In this document: positions 9,023 to 17,162 of the stretch, one piece after another
Layout of the letters: each line of letters begins with the position of its first letter
How positions within the stretch are numbered: position 1 is the first letter of the stretch
Origin: Pirellulales bacterium
GTDB taxonomy: Bacteria; Planctomycetota; Planctomycetia; Pirellulales; DATAWG01
Length of the DNA: 42,641 nucleotides
Direction: 5' to 3'
Assembly: GCA_035939775.1 (NCBI GenBank)
Contig: DASZFO010000148.1
Location: forward strand, 1-42,641
Notes under the pieces: model-generated
What the model was told of the DNA's origin: nothing
Seen by the model: the letters and a program-made list of their open reading frames with translations, nothing else
Databases searched by the model: none
Translations under genes and position numbers: made by a program

Positions 9023-9980
9023 AACGAACGACATCGCGTCGGGCACCGAGATTTCTATGACATCTTTCAATTCAGCTTCTCCAACGGTTGGGGCGCCGAG
9101 CGGCGCGACCGTCACTGCTCCGGGCGCCCGCCCTGCCGCGAATTCGCACGCTGCGGGAGACCGGCTCTCCGCGATCACCCGTGGCGAGCGATTTCCGGCG
9201 GAAGTCCATCCGTCGCTTGCCAAGGAGGTCCCGGTCGTCAAGATCGAAAACTTCTGCCTCTGGTACGGCCAGAAGCAGGCCTTGCACGATGTCACTTTCT
9301 CCGTCCCGTTGAACAAAGTGACCGCCCTGATCGGACCCAGCGGTTGCGGCAAATCGACACTATTGCGCTCGGTCAATCGGCTCAACGACCTCTTGAGCAA
9401 CGTGCGGATCGAAGGCGACATGCAGCTCAACGGCGACTCGATCTACCGCACGGCCGTCGACGTGATCGAGCTGCGCAAGCGGATGGGAATGGTATTCCAG
9501 AAGCCGAATCCCTTCCCGATGAGCATCTACGAAAACGTCGTCTATGCCCTGCGGATCGACGGGATTCGCGATCGCGGCCTGTTGGATGAAGTTTGCGAGC
9601 GGAGCCTCCGCGGCGCCGCCCTCTGGGACGAAGTGAAGGACCGGCTGCACGAGAGCGCGCTCGGCCTGTCGGGAGGGCAGCAACAGCGGCTCTGTATCGC
9701 TCGGGCGATTGCCGCCGAACCGGAAGTGCTGCTCTTGGATGAGCCCTGCTCGGCCCTCGATCCAATCGCCACCGGCAAGGTGGAAGACCTGATTCACGAA
9801 CTTCGCGGTTCGTACTCCGTATTGATTGTAACCCACAATATGCAGCAGGCCTCGCGGGCCAGTGATTATACTGCGTTCATGTACCTGGGGCATTTAATCG
9901 AATACGGCCCCACGACCGACATTTTCACGAAACCCGTTCTTAGGGAAACTGAAGACTACGTGACCGGAAGATTCGGCTGA
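9009..9980 (+). CDS. pstB: PstB, phosphate importer ATPase
   Basis: Cytoplasmic ABC ATPase that powers phosphate import. Visible parts are Walker [10 protein letters not shown] (about 109-117), the Q-loop region [12 protein letters not shown], the signature LSGGQQQR near 220, Walker B LLLDEP, and the switch His in VTHNMQQ. These motifs are closest to PstB within the ABC family. The ATG at 9009 overlaps the pstA end by 14 bp; a second in-frame ATG at 9057 also gives a full ATPase, because the first ~75 residues are a low-complexity Ser/Ala/Gly-rich extension not needed by the family. It is the fourth gene of the pst operon, followed by phoU after a repeat-filled gap. Confidence 0.95.
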   Translation: MLNSRTNDIASGTEISMTSFNSASPTVGAPSGATVTAPGARPAANSHAAGDRLSAITRGERFPAEVHPSLAKEVPVVKIENFCLWYGQKQALHDVTFSVPLNKVTALIGPSGCGKSTLLRSVNRLNDLLSNVRIEGDMQLNGDSIYRTAVDVIELRKRMGMVFQKPNPFPMSIYENVVYALRIDGIRDRGLLDEVCERSLRGAALWDEVKDRLHESALGLSGGQQQRLCIARAIAAEPEVLLLDEPCSALDPIATGKVEDLIHELRGSYSVLIVTHNMQQASRASDYTAFMYLGHLIEYGPTTDIFTKPVLRETEDYVTGRFG

Positions 9981-9985
9981 CGCCG

Positions 9986-10116
9986 GAAATACAAAATACG
10001 AAGTGCGAATCGTGGCAGCCAGCCGAGCAAGGCGCTTTTTCAAGTTCGCTTCGGTCTTTCCGGATGCTCTCTTGTTCGTACTTTGTACTTCGCACATCGT
10101 ACTTTCTATTTGTTAT
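9986..10116. repeat. Heptad-phased repeats as inverted arms between pstB and phoU
   Basis: The right arm (10075-10116) reads as six 7-bp units related to TTCGTAC: TTCGTAC, TTTGTAC, TTCGCAC, ATCGTAC, TTTCTAT, TTGTTAT. The left arm (9986-10013) holds four units of the complementary orientation. 9987-10007 and 10091-10111 match in inverted orientation at 18 of 21 positions, with about 83 nt between. The last unit runs into the phoU ATG. The same 7-bp motif recurs three times at 28935-28955. Confidence 0.8.
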
Positions 10117-10774
10117 GACCAAGCACATCCTGCGTCAGATCGATAATCTCAAGCAGAAGATTCTTTATGTCGGCACGCTCGTCGAGGAAGCGATCGCCAA
10201 CGCGATCTCGGCCTTGATCAACCGCGATGCGGCGCTGGCCGAGAAAATCATCGCCAACGACGCGGTCGTCGATCGGATGGAAGTTGAGGTCGAGGAAGAA
10301 TGCCTAAAAATTCTCGCGCTGTATCAGCCGGTTGCCGCCGATCTGCGGTTCGTGGTGGCCACGCTCAAGATCAATAACGATCTCGAGCGGATGGGTGACT
10401 TGGCAAAGAATATCGCCAAGCGCGTGGCTTATATCGCGAAGGCGGACCCGGTCGACGTGCCGATCGACTTCCGCGGCATGGCCACGCAGGCGCAACACAT
10501 GGTCAAGCAAAGCCTCGACGCCCTGGTCAACGCCGACGCCAATTTGGCCCGGCAGGTCCGGATCGAGGACGACATGGTCGATGCGTCTCGGCAGCGAATT
10601 CGCCAACAGGTGCTTCAAGGCATTCGCCGCATCCCCGAGCGAACTGAATACCTTCTCAAGCTCAATTCGGTCTCGAAGCACCTCGAGCGCCTGGCCGATA
10701 TGGCCACGAACGTCGCCGAGGACGTGATCTACATGGTCGAAGGGGAAATCGTTCGCCATCAGGCGAGCGAATGA
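10115..10774 (+). CDS. phoU: PhoU, phosphate signalling/transport regulator
   Basis: A 219-residue cytoplasmic helical protein with two PhoU repeats (about 10-100 and 115-210). The start reads MTKHILRQIDNLKQKIL and metal-binding type E/D-rich helices such as LERMGDLAKNIAKR and LERLADMATNVAEDV are present. PhoU normally damps PstSCAB uptake and signals sufficiency to the PhoR/PhoB pair. The ATG at 10115 is preferred over the upstream frame, whose extra codons come from the heptad repeat. No clear ribosome site is seen. The gene ends one base before the stop codon of the convergent small gene, leaving no room for a separate terminator. No phoR or phoB lies in the window. Confidence 0.93.
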   Translation: MTKHILRQIDNLKQKILYVGTLVEEAIANAISALINRDAALAEKIIANDAVVDRMEVEVEEECLKILALYQPVAADLRFVVATLKINNDLERMGDLAKNIAKRVAYIAKADPVDVPIDFRGMATQAQHMVKQSLDALVNADANLARQVRIEDDMVDASRQRIRQQVLQGIRRIPERTEYLLKLNSVSKHLERLADMATNVAEDVIYMVEGEIVRHQASE

Positions 10775-11086
10775 CTACTTAATCTTCGAGTCGATCGTCG
10801 CGATCGAGACGGCGTCTCCCTCGACGTTCATCCTCACCCGGACCTGAGTCCCCGTCTTCAAGTCCATCAGCTTCGACGGCTTGCCGTTGATGGTCACTTG
10901 AACCGAATCGGCGAGGTTCAGGTTCGATTTCATACCGCCGGCGTCCAACAAGACGAGCTTGCGCGCGTCGACCGACACGATCGCGCCCTCCTTCACGTTC
11001 GGGTCGTCGGCGGGCGCCGCGCGAGTCATCCGGATCGTCACCGTGAGCGCCAAAAGAATCGCGATGGGTGCGATGAGCGTCTTCAT
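10775..11086 (-). CDS. Small secreted protein of unknown function
   Basis: A 103-residue protein with an N-terminal signal peptide (MKTLIAPIAILLALTVTIRM, cleavage probably near residue 24) and a short mature part rich in beta-prone residues, including the segments VNEGDAV-like and KLMDLKTGTQVRVRM. It looks like a small beta-barrel of the general kind seen in exported DUF5666-like proteins, but I do not recognise it firmly. The ATG at 11086 is chosen because GGAGGAGG lies 8-15 nt upstream and because the signal peptide starts there. It is a single gene, convergent with phoU with no gap; its upstream region (11087-11294) holds only a short degenerate repeat related to the one at 33484-33693. 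Confidence 0.72.
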   Translation of the reverse strand: MKTLIAPIAILLALTVTIRMTRAAPADDPNVKEGAIVSVDARKLVLLDAGGMKSNLNLADSVQVTINGKPSKLMDLKTGTQVRVRMNVEGDAVSIATIDSKIK

Positions 11087-11294
11087 ACGAATTCCTCCTC
11101 CCAAAGCTCCGGGAATTGTCACAAACTTGCGACCTGGGCTTGGTTTCAGGGCGCACTGCGCTGCAAAGCTCATGCCGCTGTCGCACCACTTCGACCGACA
11201 ACTGCTTTATTCTCCGAATCCGCGTTCATCCGTGCCAATCAGTGGCTAATAATGACGGTATCGCCTGATCCGACAGATTTCGGAACCAAAGTTT

Positions 11295-12278
11295 ATGCGC
11301 GCGATGGCGCTTTCCGCGGCTGGTTCGCCGCTGATCGAGACGGAGTTGCCCGAGCCTCGGCCGGGCGCGGGTCAGCTTCTGGTGCAGGTTCGGGCCTGCG
11401 GTGTTTGCCGCACCGATCTGCATGTCGTGGACGGCGAGCTGCCAGACCCGAAGCTGCCGCTGGTGCCGGGGCATGAGATCGTCGGCGTCGTCGCGCGGCT
11501 CGGCGAGCGCGTCGAGCGATTCGCGATCGGCGATCGAGTCGGCGTGCCGTGGCTCGGGTTCACGTGCGGCAAATGTCCCTACTGCCTGTCGGGGCGGGAA
11601 AATCTTTGCGACTTCGCTCGCTTCACCGGCTACACGCTCGACGGCGGCTACGCGGAATTCGCGCTCGCCGACGAGCGCTGCTGCTTTCCGATCCCCGCCG
11701 GCTATTCCGATGCCGCGGCGGCGCCCCTGATGTGCGCCGGGCTGATCGGGTATCGCTCGCTCGTGATGGCGGGCGACGCGCGGCGGTTGGGCATTTACGG
11801 CTTCGGCGCGGCGGCTCACATCATCACTCAAGTGGCGCGACATCAAAGGCGGCAAGTGTTTGCCTTCACGCGGCCGGGAGACGAAGCGGGCCAGCGGTTC
11901 GCGCGCGGACTCGGCGCCGTGTGGGCAGGCGATTCGACCGCAGCTCCACCTGAGGCCTTGGACGCCGCGATCATCTTCGCCCCGGTCGGATCGCTCGTGC
12001 CGCAGGCTCTGCAAGCGTTGGCCAAGGGGGGCGTCCTCGTTTGCGCCGGCATCCACATGAGCGACATCCCGAGCTTCCCCTATCGGCTGCTGTGGGGCGA
12101 GCGAACGGTGCGCTCGGTCGCGAACCTCACTCGCCGTGACGCCGAAGAGTTTCTAGCCATCGCCCCGCAGATCCCCGTCCGCACCGAAGTCCAAACCTTC
12201 CCGCTCACCGAAGCCAACGAAGCCCTCCGCCGGCTGCGCTGCGCCGAGATTCGAGGAGCGGCGGTTTTAGAAGTGTAA
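11295..12278 (+). CDS. Zinc-dependent alcohol dehydrogenase (MDR family)
   Basis: A 327-residue medium-chain dehydrogenase/reductase. The catalytic zinc ligands are visible as Cys38 (GVCRTDLH), His60-Glu61 (PGHE) and Cys147 (PLMCAGLIGY). The structural zinc loop has Cys91, 94, 97 and 105 (CGKCPYCLSGRENLC). The nucleotide-binding motif is GIYGFGAAAH (166-175). It probably interconverts alcohols and aldehydes with NAD(P)H in the cytoplasm; the substrate is not predictable. Its length and the loop sequence resemble the cinnamyl-alcohol-dehydrogenase-like bacterial subgroup. No strong ribosome site precedes the ATG. The neighbours do not suggest a pathway. Confidence 0.88.
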   Translation: MRAMALSAAGSPLIETELPEPRPGAGQLLVQVRACGVCRTDLHVVDGELPDPKLPLVPGHEIVGVVARLGERVERFAIGDRVGVPWLGFTCGKCPYCLSGRENLCDFARFTGYTLDGGYAEFALADERCCFPIPAGYSDAAAAPLMCAGLIGYRSLVMAGDARRLGIYGFGAAAHIITQVARHQRRQVFAFTRPGDEAGQRFARGLGAVWAGDSTAAPPEALDAAIIFAPVGSLVPQALQALAKGGVLVCAGIHMSDIPSFPYRLLWGERTVRSVANLTRRDAEEFLAIAPQIPVRTEVQTFPLTEANEALRRLRCAEIRGAAVLEV

Positions 12279-12356
12279 TTCAATTGTAACGTAGGCAACC
12301 TCAGGCCAGGGATGCTATGCTTTGGCTGGTGGCAGACATTCGAGGTAATTGAAGAA

Positions 12357-12638
12357 ATGGTACAGTCCGTGGACACTACGAACTACGACGTTGCCGCATT
12401 TGATCGCGTCACCGATCCGATTCTGAGAATCCTAACCGCTGACCAGGCCCGCGCGCTCATCCAATATCGCGGCGACGAAGCGCTCCGCCTGCGGATCGAG
12501 GAATTGGCTGCCAAGAGCAACGAGGGCGACCTCACCGCGTTGGAGCAGGCCGAATACGAAGCCTATGTGCGGGCCAATAAATTTGTTGCCGTCCTGCAAG
12601 CGAAGGCCCGAAGAATCCTCGCCGGCCAACCGAATTAG
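12357..12638 (+). CDS. Small hypothetical protein coupled to an HNH nuclease gene
   Basis: A 93-residue, mostly helical, acidic-basic protein with no signal peptide or membrane segment. I do not recognise a named family. The ATG at 12357 is chosen over an upstream in-frame ATG at 12312 that would add a Trp/Phe-rich stretch out of character with the rest. Its TAG stop (12636-12638) overlaps the GTG/ATG start of the HNH gene (TAGTGATG), so the two are translationally coupled. Tight coupling of a small helical protein with a small nuclease is compatible with an immunity or antitoxin role, but nothing in the sequence proves this. Confidence 0.7.
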   Translation: MVQSVDTTNYDVAAFDRVTDPILRILTADQARALIQYRGDEALRLRIEELAAKSNEGDLTALEQAEYEAYVRANKFVAVLQAKARRILAGQPN

Positions 12639-12640
12639 TG

Positions 12641-13029
12641 ATGGACCGCGCGACTCGAAATCGTGTTAGTGCGCGAGCGCGGAATCGTTGCGAATATTGT
12701 CGGCTGCGTCAGGACGAGACCCCGCTGGCGCCGTTACAGATTGAACACATCATTCCGCGCAAGCACGGCGGCGACGATAATACCGACAACTTGGCGCTGG
12801 CTTGCATCGACTGCAATTTGGCGAAGGGGCGAATATTGCGGGCATTGACCCCGAGACAAAGCAGGTAACATCGCTGTTTCATCCTCGTCGCGATCGGTGG
12901 CGCGATCATTTCGGATGGCGACGCGTACGAGTCGTCGGCAAGACCGCTGTTGGTCGAACAACCATCGAAGTTCTCCGGATGAATTCCGAAGACCAACTCG
13001 AGTTGCGGCGAGCAAGAAGCTCGGGTTGA
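12641..13029 (+). pseudogene. HNH endonuclease, interrupted by a single-base frameshift
   Basis: The first frame encodes about 63 residues of a typical HNH nuclease: CEYCRLRQ (zinc CxxC), IEHIIPRKHGG, DNLALACIDCNLAKG. It then runs into an unrelated tail and stops at 12868. The rest of the protein continues in the -1 frame: NIAGIDPETKQVTSLFHPRR to TTIEVLRMNSEDQLELRR, ending at TGA 13027-13029. The switch point is the GGGGCG run at 12827-12832; restoring one base there gives a continuous protein of about 129 residues. Either one base was lost in the genome (recent pseudogene), the assembly has an error, or a -1 slip is used. A GTG at 12638 is an alternative start. It is coupled to the preceding small gene. 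Confidence 0.8.
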
Positions 13030-13059
13030 GAAGATCTCACGACCGCAACCTCCTTCGTG

Positions 13060-14322
13060 CTAATGCTCTTCAATCCGATACAAGGTCGTCTTCGTCCGCA
13101 GGATGAGTGATTGGCCGACGGCGGCCGGCGAGGCTTTGCAGCCGTCGCCGAGCGTGTTGGCGGCTAACTCTTCATACTTGTGACCAGCCGCGACGACCGT
13201 CGTCTTTCCGCCCTCGTCGCAAAAGTAGAGGCGCCCCGCCGCGTAGATTGGCGAGGCCGAGAAGTCGCCTCCGAGGCGCTTGCTCCAGACCTCTTTGCCG
13301 GTCTGGGCATCGATGCAGGAAGCCACGCCGGCGTCGTGGACCAAATAGATCAAACCTTCGACGAGCAGCGGCGACGGCTTCGATCCGACGCTTTTCGTCA
13401 GCTTCCAGGCGATGTTCGTGTCCGTGAGATCGCCGTCCCCTTCCGGCCGCACTGCCAGCAGATTGGCCTTGCCGAAGCCGGTGTTGATGAACAGCAGCCC
13501 GTCGCCAAACACGGGGCGCGCGGCGGACGAGTACCCGGTGTGCCGGATTCGCCAGAGTTCCTTGCCGGTCCGCGGATCGTAGGCCAGAGCCGCCTTCGAG
13601 CAAGCGCTGATCAACTCCAATCGCCCCGCCGCTTCGATCACCAGCGGCGTCGAAAACGACTTCTTCATATCGCCGTCGGTCGTGCCGTAGTCCACGCTGC
13701 GGTCGGTCTTCCACACGGTCCGGCCGGTTTGCTTGTCGAGAGCGATCAGATATTGATAGTCAAATCCGTCGAAATCCAGGATCAGCAGATTTTCGAACAG
13801 GATCGGCGACGAGCCGGGGCCGCGGAAATGATTGCAGGGCAAATCGCGGCGTTGCCAAAGCACGTCGCCGCTCTGCGTGTCGAGGCAGGCCGTGCCGTAA
13901 CTGCCGAAATGGATGTAGACCCGCCCCGGCTCGATCACCGGAGTCGGCGAGGCGTAGCTGTTGTATTGGCGGGTGTCGGCCGGGCTATCGACATCGAAGA
14001 GTTCCAGATCGCGAATGATGTGTCCGGTGGCCAGATCGACGCAGATGGCAAACAACTTCTTCCCGTCGGCAGTGGCCGTGGTGAGCCAAATCTGGTCGCC
14101 CCAGACCACGGGGCTCGACCAGCCGCGATCGTGGATCGGCGTCTTCCAGCGAATATGCTCGGTTTCGCTCCAAGTGAGCGGCACTCGCGCCGCGGCGCTG
14201 TGCCCCTGGCCGTCCGGGCCGCGAAATTGGGGCCAGTTTTCCTCAGCTTGTAGCCGGCCATAACAGATAAGCGCGCCAACGAACCAACCGAGAATACCGA
14301 GTGACTGACGCGCGTTAAGCAT
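13060..14322 (-). CDS. Secreted PQQ-type beta-propeller (BamB-like) protein
   Basis: A 420-residue exported protein with a signal peptide (about 1-26) followed by the WPQFRGPDGQGHS start that is frequent in planctomycete PQQ-repeat proteins. Repeated blades of the DLATG, DTQSGDVLW, DKQTGRTVWK, DPRTGKELW, DAQTGKEVW type run through the chain, which is the structural repeat of quinoprotein/BamB propellers. No enzyme active site is evident, so a binding or scaffold role in the periplasm is more likely than a dehydrogenase. The ATG at 14322 is preferred to an upstream one at 14376 because GAGGAG lies 10 nt upstream and the signal peptide begins there. It is monocistronic. Confidence 0.88.
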   Translation of the reverse strand: MLNARQSLGILGWFVGALICYGRLQAEENWPQFRGPDGQGHSAAARVPLTWSETEHIRWKTPIHDRGWSSPVVWGDQIWLTTATADGKKLFAICVDLATGHIIRDLELFDVDSPADTRQYNSYASPTPVIEPGRVYIHFGSYGTACLDTQSGDVLWQRRDLPCNHFRGPGSSPILFENLLILDFDGFDYQYLIALDKQTGRTVWKTDRSVDYGTTDGDMKKSFSTPLVIEAAGRLELISACSKAALAYDPRTGKELWRIRHTGYSSAARPVFGDGLLFINTGFGKANLLAVRPEGDGDLTDTNIAWKLTKSVGSKPSPLLVEGLIYLVHDAGVASCIDAQTGKEVWSKRLGGDFSASPIYAAGRLYFCDEGGKTTVVAAGHKYEELAANTLGDGCKASPAAVGQSLILRTKTTLYRIEEH

Positions 14323-14763
14323 GCTATCGAATCTCCTCAGCACTGGATCATAGCCCAAAGCCATGCTCGAAATCAAACCGCTGTGCTACCTGACAGAGAC
14401 CCCGTAAATCGCGCGGGCAACACAATTCGTACGGTCGGCGATTGCCAGACTCGCACGTTGTAAGTCTTACAATTCGGTGTCGATTGGATCGATTCCGCTC
14501 GCGGATCAGCCGCGGTGCCAACCCTAGTTTTTCCGTGATTTCTCCGCCATCGCTCCAGAAATCGAGTCGAGCAGCCGGGATTGGCACGCGCGCTGCTCTA
14601 TAGGGCCATCGCTCAAGTTCGACCCAGTTGGCCGCGAGCGACGCCCGCACGCCGCTCGCGGCCAAGACCGCAATCGCAACGTCGAGCACCGTGAACTTTA
14701 TCAGCCTTGTCGCCGCAGTATGGCGACCACTGCCCGCCTCGGGAGAGCTTGCTTTTCACGGCT
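14323..14763. other. Gene-free stretch between divergent genes
   Basis: No convincing coding region is seen. A minus-strand frame at 14348-14689 (113 residues) starts without a ribosome site, has no recognisable motif and is not treated as a gene. The stretch must contain the promoter of the propeller gene (minus) and, given the strong plus-strand terminator at 14764-14808, probably the start of a short plus-strand transcript. Confidence 0.5.
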
Positions 14764-14808
14764 AAAGGGCCCGGTCGGCTGCTTGTCGGCTCACCGGGCC
14801 CTTTTTTT
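14764..14808 (+). terminator. Strong intrinsic terminator with no gene upstream
   Basis: AAAGGGCCCGGT (14764-14775) pairs perfectly with ACCGGGCCCTTT (14793-14804) across a 17-nt loop, and the T-run reaches 14808 (seven T). The minus strand has only three T after the hairpin, so it works on the plus strand. The nearest plus-strand gene upstream is the HNH gene, with the whole minus-strand propeller gene between, so it most likely ends a small RNA or an attenuated leader for the glycosyltransferase-lpxB genes. Confidence 0.85.
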
Positions 14809-14894
14809 ATTCCAACTGACCTTTGCTCATTTGCCGGGGTTTGCCATACTTCCGGCGCCCCCAATGCCAAATCCTCGGTCGCAAGGATGCGACG

Positions 14895-15632
14895 ATGGTC
14901 CGTTACTCCGTTATTATTCCCCAACGCGATTGCGGCGAGCAGCTTCGCAGTCAAGTGCCGCGGCTTCGAGCGGAACTAGATCGCTTGTCACTTCCCTACG
15001 AGATTCTGTGCGTCGACGACGGTTCGGCGCCCGCGACTCTCGACGTGCTTAACGAATTGCTGAGCTGCGAACCGGCGTTGAGGCTCCTGCGGCTTGCGGA
15101 GCCGGCCGGCACGAGCACGGCGCTCTCCGCCGGCATTGCCTCCGCACGCGGCGAGATCTTGATCGCCATCGAGGCGGGAGACCACTACTCGGTCGATCAA
15201 GTTCCGCACCTGGTCGCGCGGCTGTCGCGGCTCGATTTGGTGTTCGGCCGAATGCGGCTCGGGGCCTGGCGGAAATTCTGGCACCGCGTCGGGCGGATTC
15301 CACGCTGGATGCTCTTGGGTCTCGAAGTCCGCCATCCGGATTGCCTGTTTTGGGCAGCGCGGCGCGAGGCCGTCGAAGGGATTCATCTGGCTCGCGGGAT
15401 GCGGCGCTATCTACCTTGGCTGGTGGCGCGGCGCGGCTTTCGCGTCGGCGACATGTATGTGGATGAAAACCCGAGTCGAACCTGCTTGCACGATCCGCGC
15501 GCGAATCCGTTCGATCTGCTCACCGCCTGGTGGACCTGCCGCCGCTGGCGCAACGACACGGCGCAAGAAATCCGACCGGCGACGATTGTCCATCACGAAC
15601 TCGAGATGGCGGCGGTGAACAAGAAGTTTTGA
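14895..15632 (+). CDS. GT2-like glycosyltransferase homologue with degenerate DxD site
   Basis: A 245-residue protein with the GT-A fold N-terminus of family 2 glycosyltransferases (dolichol-phosphate mannosyltransferase type): VIIPQRDCGEQL, then CVDDGSA (the first Asp pair), then the block where the metal-binding D-x-D is normally found. In that block it reads IEAGDHYSVDQVP rather than a DADLQ-type sequence, so the metal site is altered. There is no membrane anchor. The ATG at 14895 has AAGGA seven bases upstream. It lies just before lpxB and could act in envelope sugar or lipid chemistry, but the altered site leaves catalytic activity uncertain. Confidence 0.78.
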   Translation: MVRYSVIIPQRDCGEQLRSQVPRLRAELDRLSLPYEILCVDDGSAPATLDVLNELLSCEPALRLLRLAEPAGTSTALSAGIASARGEILIAIEAGDHYSVDQVPHLVARLSRLDLVFGRMRLGAWRKFWHRVGRIPRWMLLGLEVRHPDCLFWAARREAVEGIHLARGMRRYLPWLVARRGFRVGDMYVDENPSRTCLHDPRANPFDLLTAWWTCRRWRNDTAQEIRPATIVHHELEMAAVNKKF

Positions 15633-15726
15633 CAGGATTAACCGGATCGACAGGATTTCCAATCAAGCCGATACGACAAGCACGCGACCAAAGAAGATCA
15701 TTCCTGCAAATCCTGTTAATCCTGTC
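15631..15726. repeat. Inverted ACAGGATTAAC repeat between GT gene and lpxB
   Basis: 15631-15647 (GACAGGATTAACCGGAT) is matched in inverted orientation by 15710-15726 at 16 of 17 positions, with about 62 nt between. The left arm overlaps the TGA of the glycosyltransferase gene. It fills almost the whole 112-bp gap and would fold as a long hairpin in RNA. Confidence 0.8.
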
Positions 15727-15744
15727 GAAACAACGTCCGCTCGC

Positions 15745-17067
15745 ATGAAGATATTCTTTTCCGCGGGGGAGCCGAGCGGCGATCTGCATGGCGCGAACTT
15801 GATTCGTCAGCTTCGTGCTCGCCGGCCGGACATCGAGTGCGTCGGCTATGGCGGGCCGCTCATGGCGGCGGCCGGCTGCGAGTTGCACGCCGATCTAACC
15901 GCGCTGGCCGTGATGTGGTTGCTTCGCGTGCTGTTGAACATCCACAAGTTTCTTGCGCTGGCCAGCCGAGCCGATCGCTATTTCCGCCACCATCACCCCG
16001 ACGCCGTCGTGCTGATCGACTATCCGGGCTTCAATTGGTGGATCGCGCGGCGGGCGAAGGCCCACGGCATCCCGGTCTTCTACTACGCCCCGCCGCAAAT
16101 TTGGGCTTGGGCGCAGTGGCGCGTGAAGAAGATGCGGCGGCTGGTGGACCACGTGCTGTGCAGCCTGCCGTTTGAGGAAGCCTGGTTCAAAGAGCGCGGC
16201 TGCAACGCAATCTTCGTCGGACATCCGTATTTCGACGAAGTGCGACAGCAGCAGCTCGACCAGGACTTTCTAGCCCGAATGCGGCGCGACGATCGGCCGC
16301 TGGTGACGATCCTGCCCGGCTCGCGCACTCAGGAGGTCACGCAGAATCTCGATTGGTTTCTGCGGGCGGCGGCGGTCGTGAAGGCGCGGGTGCCGAACGT
16401 GCGTTTCGCCGTCGCCGCATATAAGCCGCATCAAGCCCAATTCGCCCGCGAACGAATCAAGGAGACCGGGCTGGCGATCGAGGTGTTCGTGCGCAAGACC
16501 CCGGAACTGATCCATCTGGCCGAATGCTGCATGGCCGTGAGCGGCTCGGTGTCGCTGGAACTCTTGTATCAGAAGAAACCGACGGTGATTTTGTATTGGA
16601 TCAATCGGTTCGCCAATTTCATACAGGCCCGGTTTCGGCGGGTGAAATACATCACGCTCGTGAATCTACTCTCGGCGAACGATATCTTCGTCGAGCGCGG
16701 CGCGGCCCGGCAGGAGACCCGCAAGCCGGCCGGATCGGACCGCGAACGCGAGTCGTTCCTGGAGCAGCGCGACCGCGTGCTGTTTCCCGAATATCTAACG
16801 TCGAGCGACAAGACGCTGGAGATCGCGGCCCACGTGATTCGCTGGCTGGTGGTGGAGGAGACGCGCGAGGGCCTGGTCGCCGAGTTGGCGAAGCTGAAGG
16901 CCCGCATCGGCCACGGCGGCGCATCGCGGATCGCCGCCGACTATATTTTGGGCGAGTTGGCCAAGCGCGCGGCGCCGATCCCGCGGCCGCACTTCATCCC
17001 CGGCATGGCGGTTGCGTCGAGCGGCGGCGCGGTTGAGCCAACGGAAGCTGCGACGCAACGCCCGTAG
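15745..17067 (+). CDS. lpxB: LpxB, lipid A disaccharide synthase
   Basis: Peripheral inner-membrane GT19 enzyme joining UDP-diacylglucosamine and lipid X to make the lipid A disaccharide. Family motifs are clear: SAGEPSGDLHG near the start, GYGGPLM, IDYPGFN, YYAPPQIWAW, the LPGSRTQEV turn and SGSVSLELLYQKKP at the nucleotide-binding site. At 440 residues it is longer than the usual ~380, with a C-terminal tail after the conserved region. The ATG at 15745 starts directly at MKIFFSAGEPSG; there is no clear ribosome site. Its presence implies a lipopolysaccharide-type outer membrane, consistent with planctomycetes. The usual lpxD-fabZ-lpxA neighbours are absent here. Confidence 0.95.
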   Translation: MKIFFSAGEPSGDLHGANLIRQLRARRPDIECVGYGGPLMAAAGCELHADLTALAVMWLLRVLLNIHKFLALASRADRYFRHHHPDAVVLIDYPGFNWWIARRAKAHGIPVFYYAPPQIWAWAQWRVKKMRRLVDHVLCSLPFEEAWFKERGCNAIFVGHPYFDEVRQQQLDQDFLARMRRDDRPLVTILPGSRTQEVTQNLDWFLRAAAVVKARVPNVRFAVAAYKPHQAQFARERIKETGLAIEVFVRKTPELIHLAECCMAVSGSVSLELLYQKKPTVILYWINRFANFIQARFRRVKYITLVNLLSANDIFVERGAARQETRKPAGSDRERESFLEQRDRVLFPEYLTSSDKTLEIAAHVIRWLVVEETREGLVAELAKLKARIGHGGASRIAADYILGELAKRAAPIPRPHFIPGMAVASSGGAVEPTEAATQRP

Positions 17068-17162
17068 CAAGCGGTCCCTAGCCACTGGCCACGGATCGAC
17101 GCTCAACGTATGCTACCGATGAATCCTTGTAGTCTCCTCGTATTTGAGTTTGGAGTTTGTCC

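Noticed and set aside
14348-14689. Minus-strand 113-codon frame with a hydrophobic start
   Set aside because: No ribosome site, no recognisable domain, odd composition in the second half, and it overlaps the upstream region of the propeller gene.
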